DNA of 64,000 bases from the NCBI RefSeq assembly GCF_044430645.1, contig NZ_JAWUDN010000001.1:682001-746000 (forward strand). The letters run 5' to 3'. A program made the translations under genes and the position numbers. Numbering within the stretch: position 1 is the stretch's first letter; every line of letters begins with the position of its first letter. This document shows positions 54,129 to 63,712 of the stretch, piece by piece. The notes under the pieces were generated by a model that worked only from the letters and a program-made list of their open reading frames with translations, searched no databases and was not told where the DNA came from. The DNA comes from Ewingella allii. Lineage in GTDB: Bacteria > Pseudomonadota > Gammaproteobacteria > Enterobacterales > Enterobacteriaceae.

Positions 54129-55169
54129 CTAAATGTGGCTTAAACTCCTTTCCTGAGCCTATTTATAACTCAAACAGCTATTTCTATACGTTTCCCTCCC
54201 CAAAAAATCCCTTTTTTATGACTTTCTCTGCCCGAATCGATGTTAATTTAACCACATCATTCTGTAGGGCTTGTGCATGCTGTATCGAGATGTTATTAGT
54301 GTTTACTCTGTCAGAAACAGCCATTTATTCTTCAAACCTACAAAATGTTAACTTTTTGTATCAGTCGAATTTTTAAACAGAAGCGTAAGATGGTTGTAGG
54401 TTGTAAATCGGTTAAAACAGAATAAAAACAACACGTTATATAAGATCCTCTTACTGGCATGCCAGACGGCTAAATGACTTCCAAGCCCAGTAAAGGAGAA
54501 ACGCGTAACATTTTCGCAAAATTTATTGGCGCAGTTAACAGGCTTCTGATAATTTTCGGGACGTCTTCACAAATGGAAAGTTGTTTCGGGCTTATGCCGA
54601 AGTGAGAATGGATCTTGCAAAGAGATTTAAATTTAGCAATTTCATTTGTTGTTGGAGAATGTCGTGGTCGAAACTTTGCATCCTTACAGAGCCAACGCGC
54701 TTTTAGTGTCACTGCTTTTCCCAAAAGCACTCCTTGGCACTGTTGATGCATGTCTTCGTTTAAGTCAGAAACGCTGCACATTAGTTCCCATTAAAATTCT
54801 TTTTTCAGGCTGCTAAAAACTGCAGTCCGAGAGTGTTCGTCTGAAATTGCATTGTTAAGTCAAATTAAGCATTAGCCTGCCGTGTTTGAAAAAGGTATTA
54901 CCACACTGCGTGAAATACTAATCAACAGGGCGAGCAAAAGGAGCGGGGTCTTCCTTAAAGGATCTCTGAAGATGAAAGACGATTAACAGTCTCAAACTTC
55001 AAAAGTTAGAAATGTAGTAGGTGATAGTCGTCTTATTCACAGCGACTAAATACATGCGGTTTTTCTATCGGGTAATTCGTTCCTGCCCGCGATTAACCAA
55101 AAGCCCAGCAAGGGTTTATCTTGCTCCATCGTGCGCAAGTTCATAATAAAAACTGGAGTTGAATATAAA

Positions 55170-56816
55170 ATGACCAACATCACAAAGAAAACTATCCTCG
55201 CTGCCTGCGTATTAGCAGCATTGGGCGTGGCGACCGCGGGAAGCGCTTTTGCTGCTACCGTTCCAGCCGGTGTGCAACTGGCTGACAAACAAGAACTGGT
55301 TCGTAACAACGGTTCTGAAGTGCAATCCCTTGACCCACATAAAGTGGAAGGTGTGCCAGAGTCCAACGTTATCCGTGACCTGCTGGAAGGCCTGGTTAAC
55401 ACCTCTAACGCTGACGGCCACGTGATCCCAGGCGTAGCTGAAACTTGGGACAACAAAGACTTTAAAGTGTGGACTTTCCACCTGCGTAAAGACGCTAAAT
55501 GGTCCAACGGCGACCCAGTGACTGCTGCGGACTTCGTTTATAGCTGGCAGCGCCTGGCTGACCCGAAAACTGCATCCCCATACGAAAGCTACCTGCAATA
55601 TGGTCACATCGCTAACATCGATGACATCATTGCCGGTAAGAAAAGCCCTGACACTCTGGGCGTGAAGGCTATCGACGACCATACTCTGGAAGTGACTCTG
55701 ACTGAGCCAGTTCCTTACTTCGTTAAAATGCTGTCTCACACCGCGATGAAGCCGGTAAACAAAAATGCTGTTGAGAAATTTGGCGACAAATGGACTCAGC
55801 CAGAAAACTACGTGAGCAACGGCGCTTATAAACTGAAAACCTGGACCGTCAACGAACGTATCGTTCTGGAACGTAACCCACAATATTGGGATAACAAAGA
55901 CACTGTTATCAATCAGGTAACTTATCTGCCAATCTCTTCAGAAGTGACTGACGTTAACCGCTACCGCAGCGGCGAAATCGACATGACTTACAACAACATG
56001 CCGATCGAACTGTTCCAGAAACTGAAGAAAGAGATCCCAACTGAAGTCCATGTTGACCCATATCTGTGTACTTATTATTACGAAATCAACAACCAGAAAG
56101 CGCCATTCACCGACGAACGCGTTCGTGAAGCTCTGAAACTGGGTCTGGATCGCGACATCATTGTTGAAAAAGTTAAAGCCCAGGGCGATCTGCCAGCTTA
56201 CGGCTTCACCCCGCCATATACTGACGGCGCTGACGGCAAACTGACTCCTCCAGCCTGGTTCAAAGAAACTCAGGATCAACGTAATGCACAGGCGAAGAAA
56301 CTGTTGGCAGAAGCCGGTTATACCGACGCTAAGCCATTGACCTTCAAACTGCTTTACAACACGTCTGACCTGCACAAGAAGCTGGCAATCGCCGCAGCGG
56401 CAATTTGGAAGAAAAACCTGGGCGTTAACGTTCAGCTGGAAAACCAAGAGTGGAAAACCTTCCTGGATACCCGTCATCAGGGTAACTTCGATGTTTCTCG
56501 TGCGGCATGGTGTTCTGACTACAACGAACCTTCATCCTTCCTGAACATGCTGTTGTCTAACAGCAGCAACAACACGGCTCACTATAAGAGCGCAGCCTTC
56601 GACAAAGCGATTGCTGACACTCTTACTGCCAAGACTGACGAAGAGCGCGCTTCGCTGTACCAGAAAGCTGAACAGCAACTGGACAAAGATTCCGCCATCG
56701 TGCCTGTTTATTACTACGTGAACGCCCGTCTGGTGAAACCATACGTGGGTGGTTACACCGGTAAAGATCCACAGGACAACGTCTACGTTAAAGATCTGTA
56801 CATTATCAAACACTAA
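55170..56816 (+). CDS. oppA: Periplasmic oligopeptide-binding protein OppA
   Basis: 548 residues. Signal peptide MTNITKKTILAACVLAALG...GSAFA, then an SBP family 5 protein that binds two- to five-residue peptides with little sequence preference. Landmarks: NNGSEVQSLDPHKVEGVPESN, WTFHLRKDAKWSNGDPV, VDPYLCTYYYEINN and AWCSDYNEP. The ATG at 55170 matches the E. coli start; the frame opens 13 codons earlier. Followed by strong hairpins before oppB, which should keep OppA in excess. Confidence 0.97.
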   Translation: MTNITKKTILAACVLAALGVATAGSAFAATVPAGVQLADKQELVRNNGSEVQSLDPHKVEGVPESNVIRDLLEGLVNTSNADGHVIPGVAETWDNKDFKVWTFHLRKDAKWSNGDPVTAADFVYSWQRLADPKTASPYESYLQYGHIANIDDIIAGKKSPDTLGVKAIDDHTLEVTLTEPVPYFVKMLSHTAMKPVNKNAVEKFGDKWTQPENYVSNGAYKLKTWTVNERIVLERNPQYWDNKDTVINQVTYLPISSEVTDVNRYRSGEIDMTYNNMPIELFQKLKKEIPTEVHVDPYLCTYYYEINNQKAPFTDERVREALKLGLDRDIIVEKVKAQGDLPAYGFTPPYTDGADGKLTPPAWFKETQDQRNAQAKKLLAEAGYTDAKPLTFKLLYNTSDLHKKLAIAAAAIWKKNLGVNVQLENQEWKTFLDTRHQGNFDVSRAAWCSDYNEPSSFLNMLLSNSSNNTAHYKSAAFDKAIADTLTAKTDEERASLYQKAEQQLDKDSAIVPVYYYVNARLVKPYVGGYTGKDPQDNVYVKDLYIIKH

Positions 56817-56825
56817 TTAGTGTCT

Positions 56826-56860
56826 GGCAGGGTATCCCCGAGATGCCCTGCCTATTTTTG
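56826..56860 (+). terminator. Partial terminator between oppA and oppB
   Basis: GGCAGGG (56826-56832) pairs with CCCTGCC (56846-56852), then TATTTTTG. A weak terminator here would lower oppBCDF relative to oppA. Confidence 0.65.
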
Positions 56861-56913
56861 ATAAAGGTATCGTTCTTGGCGCTGACCGTTTCAGCGCTGA
56901 AGCAGAGAGCCAC

Positions 56914-56940
56914 CGTCGCAATATTTTTATTATTGCGGCG
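56914..56940 (+). repeat. Second oppA-oppB hairpin
   Basis: CGTCGCAATA pairs with TATTGCGGCG (one G-U pair) around a seven-base loop, in the intercistronic spacer; a candidate RNA-stability element. Confidence 0.55.
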
Positions 56941-56992
56941 ATAAAGCCAAAACTATCAAGCTGTAGTGCAGGCTTAGAAACAGGTACGGGCA

Positions 56993-57913
56993 ATGTTAAA
57001 GTTTATTTTACGCCGCTGTCTGGAAGCGATTCCGACGCTATTCATCTTAATTACCATCTCGTTTTTTATGATGCGTCTCGCACCGGGAAGTCCATTTTCA
57101 GGTGAGCGTAATCTTCCGCCAGAAGTTATGGCGAACATTGAGGCGAAATATCATCTCAATGATCCAATCTATAAGCAGTACTTCAACTATTTAGGGCAAC
57201 TGGCGAAAGGTGATTTCGGCCCGTCGTTCAAATATAAAGACTATACCGTTAATGATCTGGTCGCCGCCTCTTTCCCGGTTTCTGCGAAATTGGGTCTGGC
57301 TGCTTTCGTCATGGCGATTGTATTTGGTGTTTCCGCCGGCGTGATTGCCGCGCTTAATCAGAACACTAAATGGGATTACACGGTAATGGGGGTAGCCATG
57401 ACCGGCGTTGTTATCCCGAGTTTTGTGGTGGCACCTTTATTGGTGCTGATTTTCGCCATTACCCTGAAGTGGTTACCGGGCGGGGGTTGGAACGGCGGTG
57501 GGATCAAATTTATGATCTTGCCAATGGTGGCTCTGTCACTGGCCTATATCGCCAGCATCGCGCGTATTACCCGCGGTTCAATGATTGAAGTCTTGCACTC
57601 CAACTTTATCCGTACAGCGCGTGCCAAAGGTTTACCGCTGCGCCGCATTATTATGCGCCACGCGTTGAAGCCTGCACTGTTGCCGGTACTGTCCTACATG
57701 GGACCTGCCTTCGTCGGTATCATCACCGGCTCAATGGTTATCGAAAGCATTTTCGGATTGCCGGGCATCGGCCAGCTGTTTGTTAACGGTGCACTTAACC
57801 GTGACTACTCGCTGGTACTGAGTCTGACCATTTTGGTTGGCGCACTGACCATCTTGTTCAATGCGATCGTCGACGTGCTTTACGCCGTTATCGATCCAAA
57901 AATCCGTTATTAA
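56993..57913 (+). CDS. oppB: OppB, oligopeptide permease
   Basis: 306 residues, as in E. coli. Six-segment inner-membrane permease; the cytoplasmic EAA loop is NFIRTARAKGLPLRRIIMRHALKPALLP. Forms the channel with OppC; next gene 15 bases on. Confidence 0.96.
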   Translation: MLKFILRRCLEAIPTLFILITISFFMMRLAPGSPFSGERNLPPEVMANIEAKYHLNDPIYKQYFNYLGQLAKGDFGPSFKYKDYTVNDLVAASFPVSAKLGLAAFVMAIVFGVSAGVIAALNQNTKWDYTVMGVAMTGVVIPSFVVAPLLVLIFAITLKWLPGGGWNGGGIKFMILPMVALSLAYIASIARITRGSMIEVLHSNFIRTARAKGLPLRRIIMRHALKPALLPVLSYMGPAFVGIITGSMVIESIFGLPGIGQLFVNGALNRDYSLVLSLTILVGALTILFNAIVDVLYAVIDPKIRY

Positions 57914-57928
57914 TGCTGGAGCTTATCA

Positions 57929-58837
57929 ATGATGTTAAGTAAGAAAAACAGCGAAGCTCTGGAAAACTTCACCGAAAAGATGGAAGTTGAAGGCCGCAGC
58001 TTATGGCAGGACGCGCGTCGCCGTTTCATCAGCAACCGCGCGGCTGTCACCAGTCTTATCGTGTTGGCGGTGATTGCGTTATTCGTGACCTTCGCGCCAA
58101 TGATTTCACAATTTGCCTACGCAGATACTGACTGGAATATGATGTCAGCTGCGCCGGACTTTGCTTCTCACCACTATTTCGGTACCGACTCCTCGGGCCG
58201 TGATTTGCTGGTACGCGTGGCCATCGGCGGGCGTATCTCTCTGATGGTGGGCGTGGCGGCAGCACTGGTCGCGGTTATTCTGGGCACCTTATATGGCACA
58301 GTTTCCGGCTACCTTGGTGGCAAAATTGACTCCGCGATGATGCGCTTCCTGGAGATCCTCAACTCCTTCCCATTCATGTTTTTCGTTATCCTGCTAGTGA
58401 CCTTCTTCGGCCAAAACATTTTGCTGATTTTCGTCGCTATCGGCATGGTTTCATGGCTGGACATGGCGCGTATCGTGCGTGGACAGACTCTGAGCCTCAA
58501 GCGTAAAGAGTTTATCGAAGCGGCGCTGGTGAGCGGGGTGTCTACCCGCAACATCGTTCTGCGCCACATCGTGCCAAACGTACTGGGCGTGGTGGTGGTT
58601 TACGCCTCACTGCTGGTACCGAGCATGATCTTATTCGAATCCTTCCTCAGCTTCTTGGGATTGGGTACGCAAGAACCGTTAAGCAGTTGGGGTGCGTTGC
58701 TGAGCGACGGTGCCAACTCTATGGAAGTTTCACCTTGGTTACTGCTGTTCCCGGCAGGCTTCCTGGTTGTAACTCTGTTCTGTTTCAATTTTATCGGCGA
58801 TGGCCTGCGTGATGCCCTCGACCCGAAAGATCGTTAA
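57929..58837 (+). CDS. oppC: OppC, oligopeptide permease
   Basis: 302 residues with the MMLSKKNSEALENF start of E. coli OppC. An N-terminal cytoplasmic segment, then six membrane segments; the EAA loop is KEFIEAALVSGVSTRNIVLRHIVPN. Eleven bases upstream of oppD. Confidence 0.96.
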   Translation: MMLSKKNSEALENFTEKMEVEGRSLWQDARRRFISNRAAVTSLIVLAVIALFVTFAPMISQFAYADTDWNMMSAAPDFASHHYFGTDSSGRDLLVRVAIGGRISLMVGVAAALVAVILGTLYGTVSGYLGGKIDSAMMRFLEILNSFPFMFFVILLVTFFGQNILLIFVAIGMVSWLDMARIVRGQTLSLKRKEFIEAALVSGVSTRNIVLRHIVPNVLGVVVVYASLLVPSMILFESFLSFLGLGTQEPLSSWGALLSDGANSMEVSPWLLLFPAGFLVVTLFCFNFIGDGLRDALDPKDR

Positions 58838-58848
58838 GGAGTGCAATC

Positions 58849-59874
58849 ATGAGCACCATTGAACATTCAACTTTCGCGTCACCGGCGTCCGTTGACGGCA
58901 AAGCGCCGCCAATCCTGCTTGATGTGAAAGACCTGCGCGTGACCTTCGGCACGCCAGACGGCGACGTTACGGCAGTTAACGATCTGAACTTTGACCTGCG
59001 TGCTGGTGAAACACTGGGCATCGTAGGGGAGTCCGGCTCGGGCAAATCCCAGACCGCGTTTGCGCTGATGGGCCTGCTGGCAAGCAACGGCCGCATTGGC
59101 GGTTCGGCTAAATTTAACGGCCGTGAAATCTTGAACCTGCCGCCGCGCGAGCTTAACAAGCTGCGTGCCGAGCAGATTTCGATGATTTTTCAGGATCCAA
59201 TGACCTCGCTGAACCCGTACATGCGCGTTGGCGAGCAGTTGATGGAAGTCCTGATGCTGCACAAGAATATGAGCCGTCGCGAAGCCTTCGACGAATCAGT
59301 GCGCATGCTGGACGCGGTGAAAATGCCTGAAGCGCGCAAGCGCATGAAGATGTTCCCGCACGAGTTCTCTGGCGGTATGCGCCAGCGCGTGATGATTGCC
59401 ATGGCGCTGCTGTGCCGACCAAAACTGCTGATTGCTGACGAACCGACTACCGCGCTGGACGTCACCGTGCAGGCGCAGATCATGACCTTGCTGAATGAGC
59501 TGAAGAGCGAGTTCAACACCGCCATCATCATGATCACCCATGACCTGGGCGTGGTTGCCGGGATCTGTGACAAAGTGCTGGTGATGTACGCCGGGCGCAC
59601 CATGGAATATGGTCAGGCGCGCGACGTGTTCTACCAGCCGTCTCATCCTTACTCTATCGGCCTGCTTAATGCCGTTCCTCGTTTGGATTCCGAGGGTGGC
59701 ATGATGACCACCATTGCCGGTAACCCGCCAAACCTGCTGCGCTTGCCAAAAGGCTGCCCATTCCAGCCTCGCTGCCAGTACGCGATGGAAATCTGTAACA
59801 CCGCACCTCCACTGGAGCGTTTCGGTGAAGGGCGTTTACGCGCCTGCTTTAAGCCGGTTGAGGAGTTGGTATGA
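58849..59874 (+). CDS. oppD: OppD, ABC-transporter ATPase
   Basis: 341 residues. Walker A GESGSGKSQ, signature FSGGMRQRVMIAMAL, Walker B LLIADEPTTALDVT, H-loop MITHD, and a C-terminal oligopeptide domain with cysteines (CPFQPRCQYAMEIC) typical of [4Fe-4S]-type OppD/DppD proteins. Overlaps oppF in an ATGA. Confidence 0.96.
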   Translation: MSTIEHSTFASPASVDGKAPPILLDVKDLRVTFGTPDGDVTAVNDLNFDLRAGETLGIVGESGSGKSQTAFALMGLLASNGRIGGSAKFNGREILNLPPRELNKLRAEQISMIFQDPMTSLNPYMRVGEQLMEVLMLHKNMSRREAFDESVRMLDAVKMPEARKRMKMFPHEFSGGMRQRVMIAMALLCRPKLLIADEPTTALDVTVQAQIMTLLNELKSEFNTAIIMITHDLGVVAGICDKVLVMYAGRTMEYGQARDVFYQPSHPYSIGLLNAVPRLDSEGGMMTTIAGNPPNLLRLPKGCPFQPRCQYAMEICNTAPPLERFGEGRLRACFKPVEELV

Positions 59875-60908
59875 CAGATCACACAGTAATTCACAGCCCG
59901 TCTAAGCACGAAGCGCCACCAGACAAAAAAGTCCTGCTGGAAGTGGCGGATTTAAAAGTCCACTTTGATATCAAAGATGGTAAACAGTGGTTCTGGCAGC
60001 CATCCAAAACCCTGAAAGCGGTGGATGGCGTGACGCTGCGCCTGTATGAAGGGGAAACTCTGGGTGTTGTGGGTGAGTCAGGCTGCGGCAAATCGACCTT
60101 CGCCCGCGCCATTATCGGTCTGGTGAAAGCCACCGATGGCAAAGTGGCCTGGTTGGGTAAAGACCTGCTGGGCATGTCTGCGGCGGAGTGGCAACACACC
60201 CGTAGCGACATTCAGATGATTTTCCAGGACCCGCTGGCGTCGCTTAACCCGCGCATGACCATCGGCGAAATCATTGCCGAGCCGCTGAAAACCTATCACC
60301 CGAAAATGCCTCGCTCTCAGGTTAAAGAGAAAGTGAAGGCGATGATGCTGAAGGTTGGCCTGCTGCCAAACCTGATCAACCGTTATCCGCACGAGTTCTC
60401 CGGCGGCCAGTGTCAGCGTATTGGTATCGCCCGCGCGCTGATCCTCGAGCCGAAGCTGATTATCTGTGACGAGCCGGTTTCTGCCCTCGACGTGTCGATT
60501 CAGGCGCAGGTGGTGAACCTGCTGCAAGACTTGCAGCGTGAAATGGGCCTGTCGCTGATCTTCATCGCGCATGACCTGGCGGTGGTGAAACACATCTCCG
60601 ACCGCGTACTGGTGATGTACCTCGGTCACGCCGTGGAGTTAGGGACTTACGATGAGGTGTACCACAATCCTCAACACCCTTACACCCGCGCATTGATGTC
60701 AGCCGTGCCGGTTCCAGACCCGGACAAAGAACGCAATAAAGTGATTCAGCTGTTGGAAGGGGACTTGCCGTCGCCAATCAACCCGCCGTCAGGCTGCGTG
60801 TTCCGCACCCGCTGCCCGATTGCTGGCCCAGAGTGCGCGGTAACTCGGCCACTGCTGGAAGGCAGCTTCCGCCACGCGGTCTCTTGCTTGAAAGTGGACC
60901 CGCTCTAA
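59871..60908 (+). CDS. oppF: OppF, ABC-transporter ATPase
   Basis: 345 residues. Walker A GESGCGKST, signature FSGGQCQRIGIARAL, Walker B LIICDEPVSALDVS, H-loop FIAHD, and C-terminal cysteines (CVFRTRCPIAGPEC). Partners OppD to drive import. Last gene of the operon; a strong terminator follows. Confidence 0.96.
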   Translation: MTDHTVIHSPSKHEAPPDKKVLLEVADLKVHFDIKDGKQWFWQPSKTLKAVDGVTLRLYEGETLGVVGESGCGKSTFARAIIGLVKATDGKVAWLGKDLLGMSAAEWQHTRSDIQMIFQDPLASLNPRMTIGEIIAEPLKTYHPKMPRSQVKEKVKAMMLKVGLLPNLINRYPHEFSGGQCQRIGIARALILEPKLIICDEPVSALDVSIQAQVVNLLQDLQREMGLSLIFIAHDLAVVKHISDRVLVMYLGHAVELGTYDEVYHNPQHPYTRALMSAVPVPDPDKERNKVIQLLEGDLPSPINPPSGCVFRTRCPIAGPECAVTRPLLEGSFRHAVSCLKVDPL

Positions 60909-60933
60909 GCCACTGGCGCCAGTCTTGAAGCAT

Positions 60934-60963
60934 AAAAAAACCTGCCCATGGCAGGTTTTTTTT
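60934..60963. terminator. oppF terminator (works on both strands)
   Basis: AAAAAACCTGCC / GGCAGGTTTTTT with loop CAT; A- and T-run flanks. Confidence 0.9.
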
Positions 60964-61096
60964 ATCAAATCTATCCCCAAAATCATTCGACCTGAATCAA
61001 GGCGGCAACGGCATGAACTCTGGGAGCATACATCAGTATGTGACCGGGGTGAATGTCGGCAGCCAACGCCGAGTCAGGTTGAAGGAAGCAGGGGGA

Positions 61097-61420
61097 TTAT
61101 TCTTTCCACAAAATATGGCACAGCTTGTGGTCTTTTTCGCGGCACAGCAGAACGCGCGCGAAAATATCATTAATCGGCTGATCTTCAGCATCGGCCAGCC
61201 CGATAACCACTTCGGCGAAGAAGTCCGGGTTCAGGTCGAAATCCACGTGCTCAACCCAATCTTCGGCCGGGTCATACAGTTCGGCACCGCCGCGCTCTTC
61301 AAATTGCAGATTGAAGATCAAGATATCCGCCGGATCGAGATTGTCGCCCGCCAGTTCCAGAAAAATGTCATAGGCTTGCTCAAGGGTTTCGTCTTCGGTC
61401 AGGCGGTTATTTAAATCCAT
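61097..61420 (-). CDS. yciU: YciU, DUF440 acidic dsDNA-mimic protein
   Basis: 107 residues, very acidic (DPAEDWVEHVDFDLNPDFFAEVVIGLADAED). HI1450-like fold; the family has been proposed to mimic double-stranded DNA and bind HU-like proteins. Position between opp and cls as in E. coli. Confidence 0.92.
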   Translation of the reverse strand: MDLNNRLTEDETLEQAYDIFLELAGDNLDPADILIFNLQFEERGGAELYDPAEDWVEHVDFDLNPDFFAEVVIGLADAEDQPINDIFARVLLCREKDHKLCHILWKE

Positions 61421-61491
61421 AACGTTCCTATCAATAAATGGTGATCAATAAAAGAGTGTCTCGGGCTATTAGAACATTCTCGCTGCGGCTT

Positions 61492-62952
61492 TTACAGCAG
61501 CGGGCTGAAAAAGTAGAACAGCCGTTCAATAATGCGATGCCAGAAGGGGCGTTTTAACCAGGCTTCGACGTCCAGCAAGTGCGAGCGGGCGATATAGTCG
61601 GCCTGCACCTGCGCCAAATCGTTGCCAAAGCCGTCATCATCAATCACCAGCGTGATTTCGAAGTTCAGCCACAGGCTGCGCATGTCGAGGTTCACGGTGC
61701 CCACCAGACTGAGTTGGCCGTCGACCAGAATGCTCTTGGTATGCAGCAAGCCATCTTCGAACTGGTAGATTTTCACGCCGGCTTCCAACAGCTCGTTGAA
61801 GAAGGCGCGGCTGGCCCAGCCGACCATCATCGAGTCGTTCTTCATCGGCATAACGATGCTGACGTCAACGCCGCGCTGGGCTGCGGTACAGATCGCATGC
61901 AGCAAATCGTCGCTCGGCACGAAATAAGGGGTAGTCATCACCAACTGCTCGCGCGCCGAATACGAGGCGGTGAGCAGCGCCTGATGGATCATATCCTCAG
62001 GGAAGCCCGGGCCGGAGGCGATGACCTGAATGGTGTGGCCGCTCTCTTGCTCAAACGGCATCTGATTGACGTCAGGCTCGGGCGGCAGAATGCGTTTGCC
62101 GGTTTCGATTTCCCAGTCGCAGGAGTAGACGATGCCCATGGTGGTCGCCACCGGGCCTTCCATACGCGCCATCAAATCGACCCACTGACCCACGCCCGCG
62201 TCCTGTTTGAAATAGCGCGGATCGACCATGTTCATGCTGCCTGTATAAGCCACATAGTTGTCGATCAGCACCACTTTACGGTGCTGGCGCAAATCCATGC
62301 GGCGCAAGAAGACTCGCCACAGGCTGACTTTCAGCGCCTCGACCACTTCGATACCGGCGTTGCGCATCATGGCGGGATAAGGGCTGCGGAAGAAGGCGAC
62401 ACTGCCCGCGGAGTCGAGCATCAGGCGGCAGTGAATACCGCGACGCGAGGCCGCCATCAGGGATTCAGCCACCTGATCGACCAAACCGCCGGGTTGCCAG
62501 ATATAGAACACCATCTCGATGTTATGCCGCGCCAGTTCGATGTCACGCATCATGGCGTGCAGCGTGTCATCGCTAGTGGTCAGCAGTTGCAGCTGGTTGC
62601 CTTTCACGCCCGCGATGCCCTGACGGCGTTCGCAAAGCTGAAACAGTGAGCTGGCAATCTCGCTATTTTCGGTGGCGAAAATGCGATGACAGCCTTTTAG
62701 ATCATTCAGCCAGCGCGCGGTAGAAGGCCACATCGCCTTGGCGCGTTCTGCACGCCGTTTCCCAAGATGCAACTCCCCAAACGACAGGTAGGCGATAATG
62801 CCGACCAACGGAATAATATAAATGATCAGCAGCCATGCCATAGCCGAAGGCACCGCGCGGCGCTTCATTAAAATGCGCAGCGTCACGCCGGCAATCAGTA
62901 ACCAGTAGCCAAAAATAAGAAGCCAGCTAATTACCGCATAAAAAGTTGTCAT
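61492..62952 (-). CDS. clsA: Cardiolipin synthase A
   Basis: 486 residues, as in E. coli, from the ATG at 62952; the frame opens 31 codons earlier. Two N-terminal membrane helices, then two phospholipase-D HKD motifs, HRKVVLIDNYVAYTGSMN and HTKSILVDGQLSLVGTVN, whose histidines form the catalytic pair. It condenses two phosphatidylglycerols to cardiolipin at the inner membrane. Ends in the family tail RLFYFFSPLL. Confidence 0.96.
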   Translation of the reverse strand: MTTFYAVISWLLIFGYWLLIAGVTLRILMKRRAVPSAMAWLLIIYIIPLVGIIAYLSFGELHLGKRRAERAKAMWPSTARWLNDLKGCHRIFATENSEIASSLFQLCERRQGIAGVKGNQLQLLTTSDDTLHAMMRDIELARHNIEMVFYIWQPGGLVDQVAESLMAASRRGIHCRLMLDSAGSVAFFRSPYPAMMRNAGIEVVEALKVSLWRVFLRRMDLRQHRKVVLIDNYVAYTGSMNMVDPRYFKQDAGVGQWVDLMARMEGPVATTMGIVYSCDWEIETGKRILPPEPDVNQMPFEQESGHTIQVIASGPGFPEDMIHQALLTASYSAREQLVMTTPYFVPSDDLLHAICTAAQRGVDVSIVMPMKNDSMMVGWASRAFFNELLEAGVKIYQFEDGLLHTKSILVDGQLSLVGTVNLDMRSLWLNFEITLVIDDDGFGNDLAQVQADYIARSHLLDVEAWLKRPFWHRIIERLFYFFSPLL

Positions 62953-63139
62953 TGGGCGAAAAGTCCTGTTCGCAAGCCGTTGAGAGAGTGTACGCAGAGT
63001 CGGTGAAAGGGGAAACTTTTTAACGAATTTAAACCTTTCAATCAATCAGCTACCTCCGAAATCATTATCAGAAACCGTGAATTTCATCTGATTGTCATCA
63101 AGGGTAGCTGATAACTGACACATTAGGGTGAAACAGGGC

Positions 63140-63167
63140 TTGGATCACAATTTCATCGGCCTATAAT
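63140..63167 (+). promoter_or_regulatory. yciY promoter
   Basis: TTGGAT (63140-63145), a 16-base spacer and a perfect TATAAT (63162-63167). Confidence 0.65.
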
Positions 63168-63178
63168 GTGCACGCATT

Positions 63179-63196
63179 CTGCGTTTTAAAACGCAG
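63179..63196. repeat. 18-base perfect palindrome before yciY
   Basis: CTGCGTTTTAAAACGCAG is a perfect palindrome starting about five bases past the expected transcription start. Candidate operator. Confidence 0.6.
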
Positions 63197-63223
63197 GGAA
63201 AGTTGTCAACGGGAACAATGTGC

Positions 63224-63406
63224 ATGAAACGTAGTAAGAATGAAGTAGGGCGCTGGCGCATGCTACGCCAGTCTCAGCGCCGCAGAAGCCGCTGGCTGGA
63301 AGGTCAATCAAGACGTTATCGCCACATCTACCGCATTCGGCAGATTCACCATCAGCAGCATCAACGTCTTTCTTTATATGCCGTTACTTATGAATGGCGC
63401 TCGTGA
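63224..63406 (+). CDS. yciY: Small basic protein YciY
   Basis: 60 residues, Arg-rich. The N-terminal MKRSKNEVGRWRMLRQSQRRRSRWLEGQSRR closely follows E. coli YciY; the C-terminal half differs. Start chosen to match that N-terminus; another ATG lies two codons upstream. Function unknown. It converges with the zinc-ribbon gene with no gap. Confidence 0.8.
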   Translation: MKRSKNEVGRWRMLRQSQRRRSRWLEGQSRRYRHIYRIRQIHHQQHQRLSLYAVTYEWRS

Positions 63407-63568
63407 TCACTGTGATTTCGGTTGAAATAAAGCACCGCATTTCGGGCAGACCAGCGTTGAATTCTTGCGCACTTTGGTGCTCATTTGTTCACTCACCGCT
63501 TTACATTCCGGGCAGGTGACTTTAGTTTTCTGGCTAGAAAGAAACTTCAATCCGTCGAAGAATGACAT
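63407..63568 (-). CDS. Small zinc-ribbon protein
   Basis: 53 residues, MSFFDGLKFLSSQKTKV then CPEC (19-22), a 17-residue spacer and CPKC (41-44), ending GALFQPKSQ. Two CPxC knuckles form a typical zinc ribbon. The ATG at 63568 follows AGAGGTAAG. It resembles short zinc-ribbon proteins such as the YnfU type, but I am not certain of the family. In E. coli the kch potassium channel lies between yciY and yciI; here this gene takes its place. Confidence 0.7.
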   Translation of the reverse strand: MSFFDGLKFLSSQKTKVTCPECKAVSEQMSTKVRKNSTLVCPKCGALFQPKSQ

Positions 63569-63666
63569 AGTAGCTTACCTCTGGGGTAGGGAGAGGCAGT
63601 CTAACACAGCCACTGCTCGTACACTGTGATTGCTTTAGCGTCTGTGACATATCCCTGAGTACCAGC

Positions 63667-63693
63667 AAAAAAAGAGGCCACCTGAGTGGCCTT
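63667..63693 (-). terminator. yciI terminator
   Basis: AGGCCAC / GTGGCCT with loop CTGA, followed by a T-run on the minus strand. Confidence 0.85.
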
Positions 63694-63712
63694 TATTATT
63701 TCAAGCGCGGTG

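Larger units (their letters stand above)
54006..55169. other. 1.16 kb gene-free region upstream of oppA
   Basis: An unusually long AT-rich gap. Its left end has two stem-loops (listed separately). The right end must contain the oppA promoter and leader, which in E. coli is a GcvB target. A 103-codon minus-strand frame (54470-54781) has an ATG but no convincing ribosome-binding site, five cysteines and no family resemblance; it is left unannotated. Confidence 0.6.

Noticed and set aside
54470..54781. 103-codon minus-strand frame upstream of oppA
   Set aside because: ATG present but no good ribosome-binding site, Cys-rich and unlike any known family; kept as part of the unexplained gap.
61579..62649. 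356-codon plus-strand frame inside clsA
   Set aside because: Antisense shadow; His-rich composition reflects clsA codons read in reverse.
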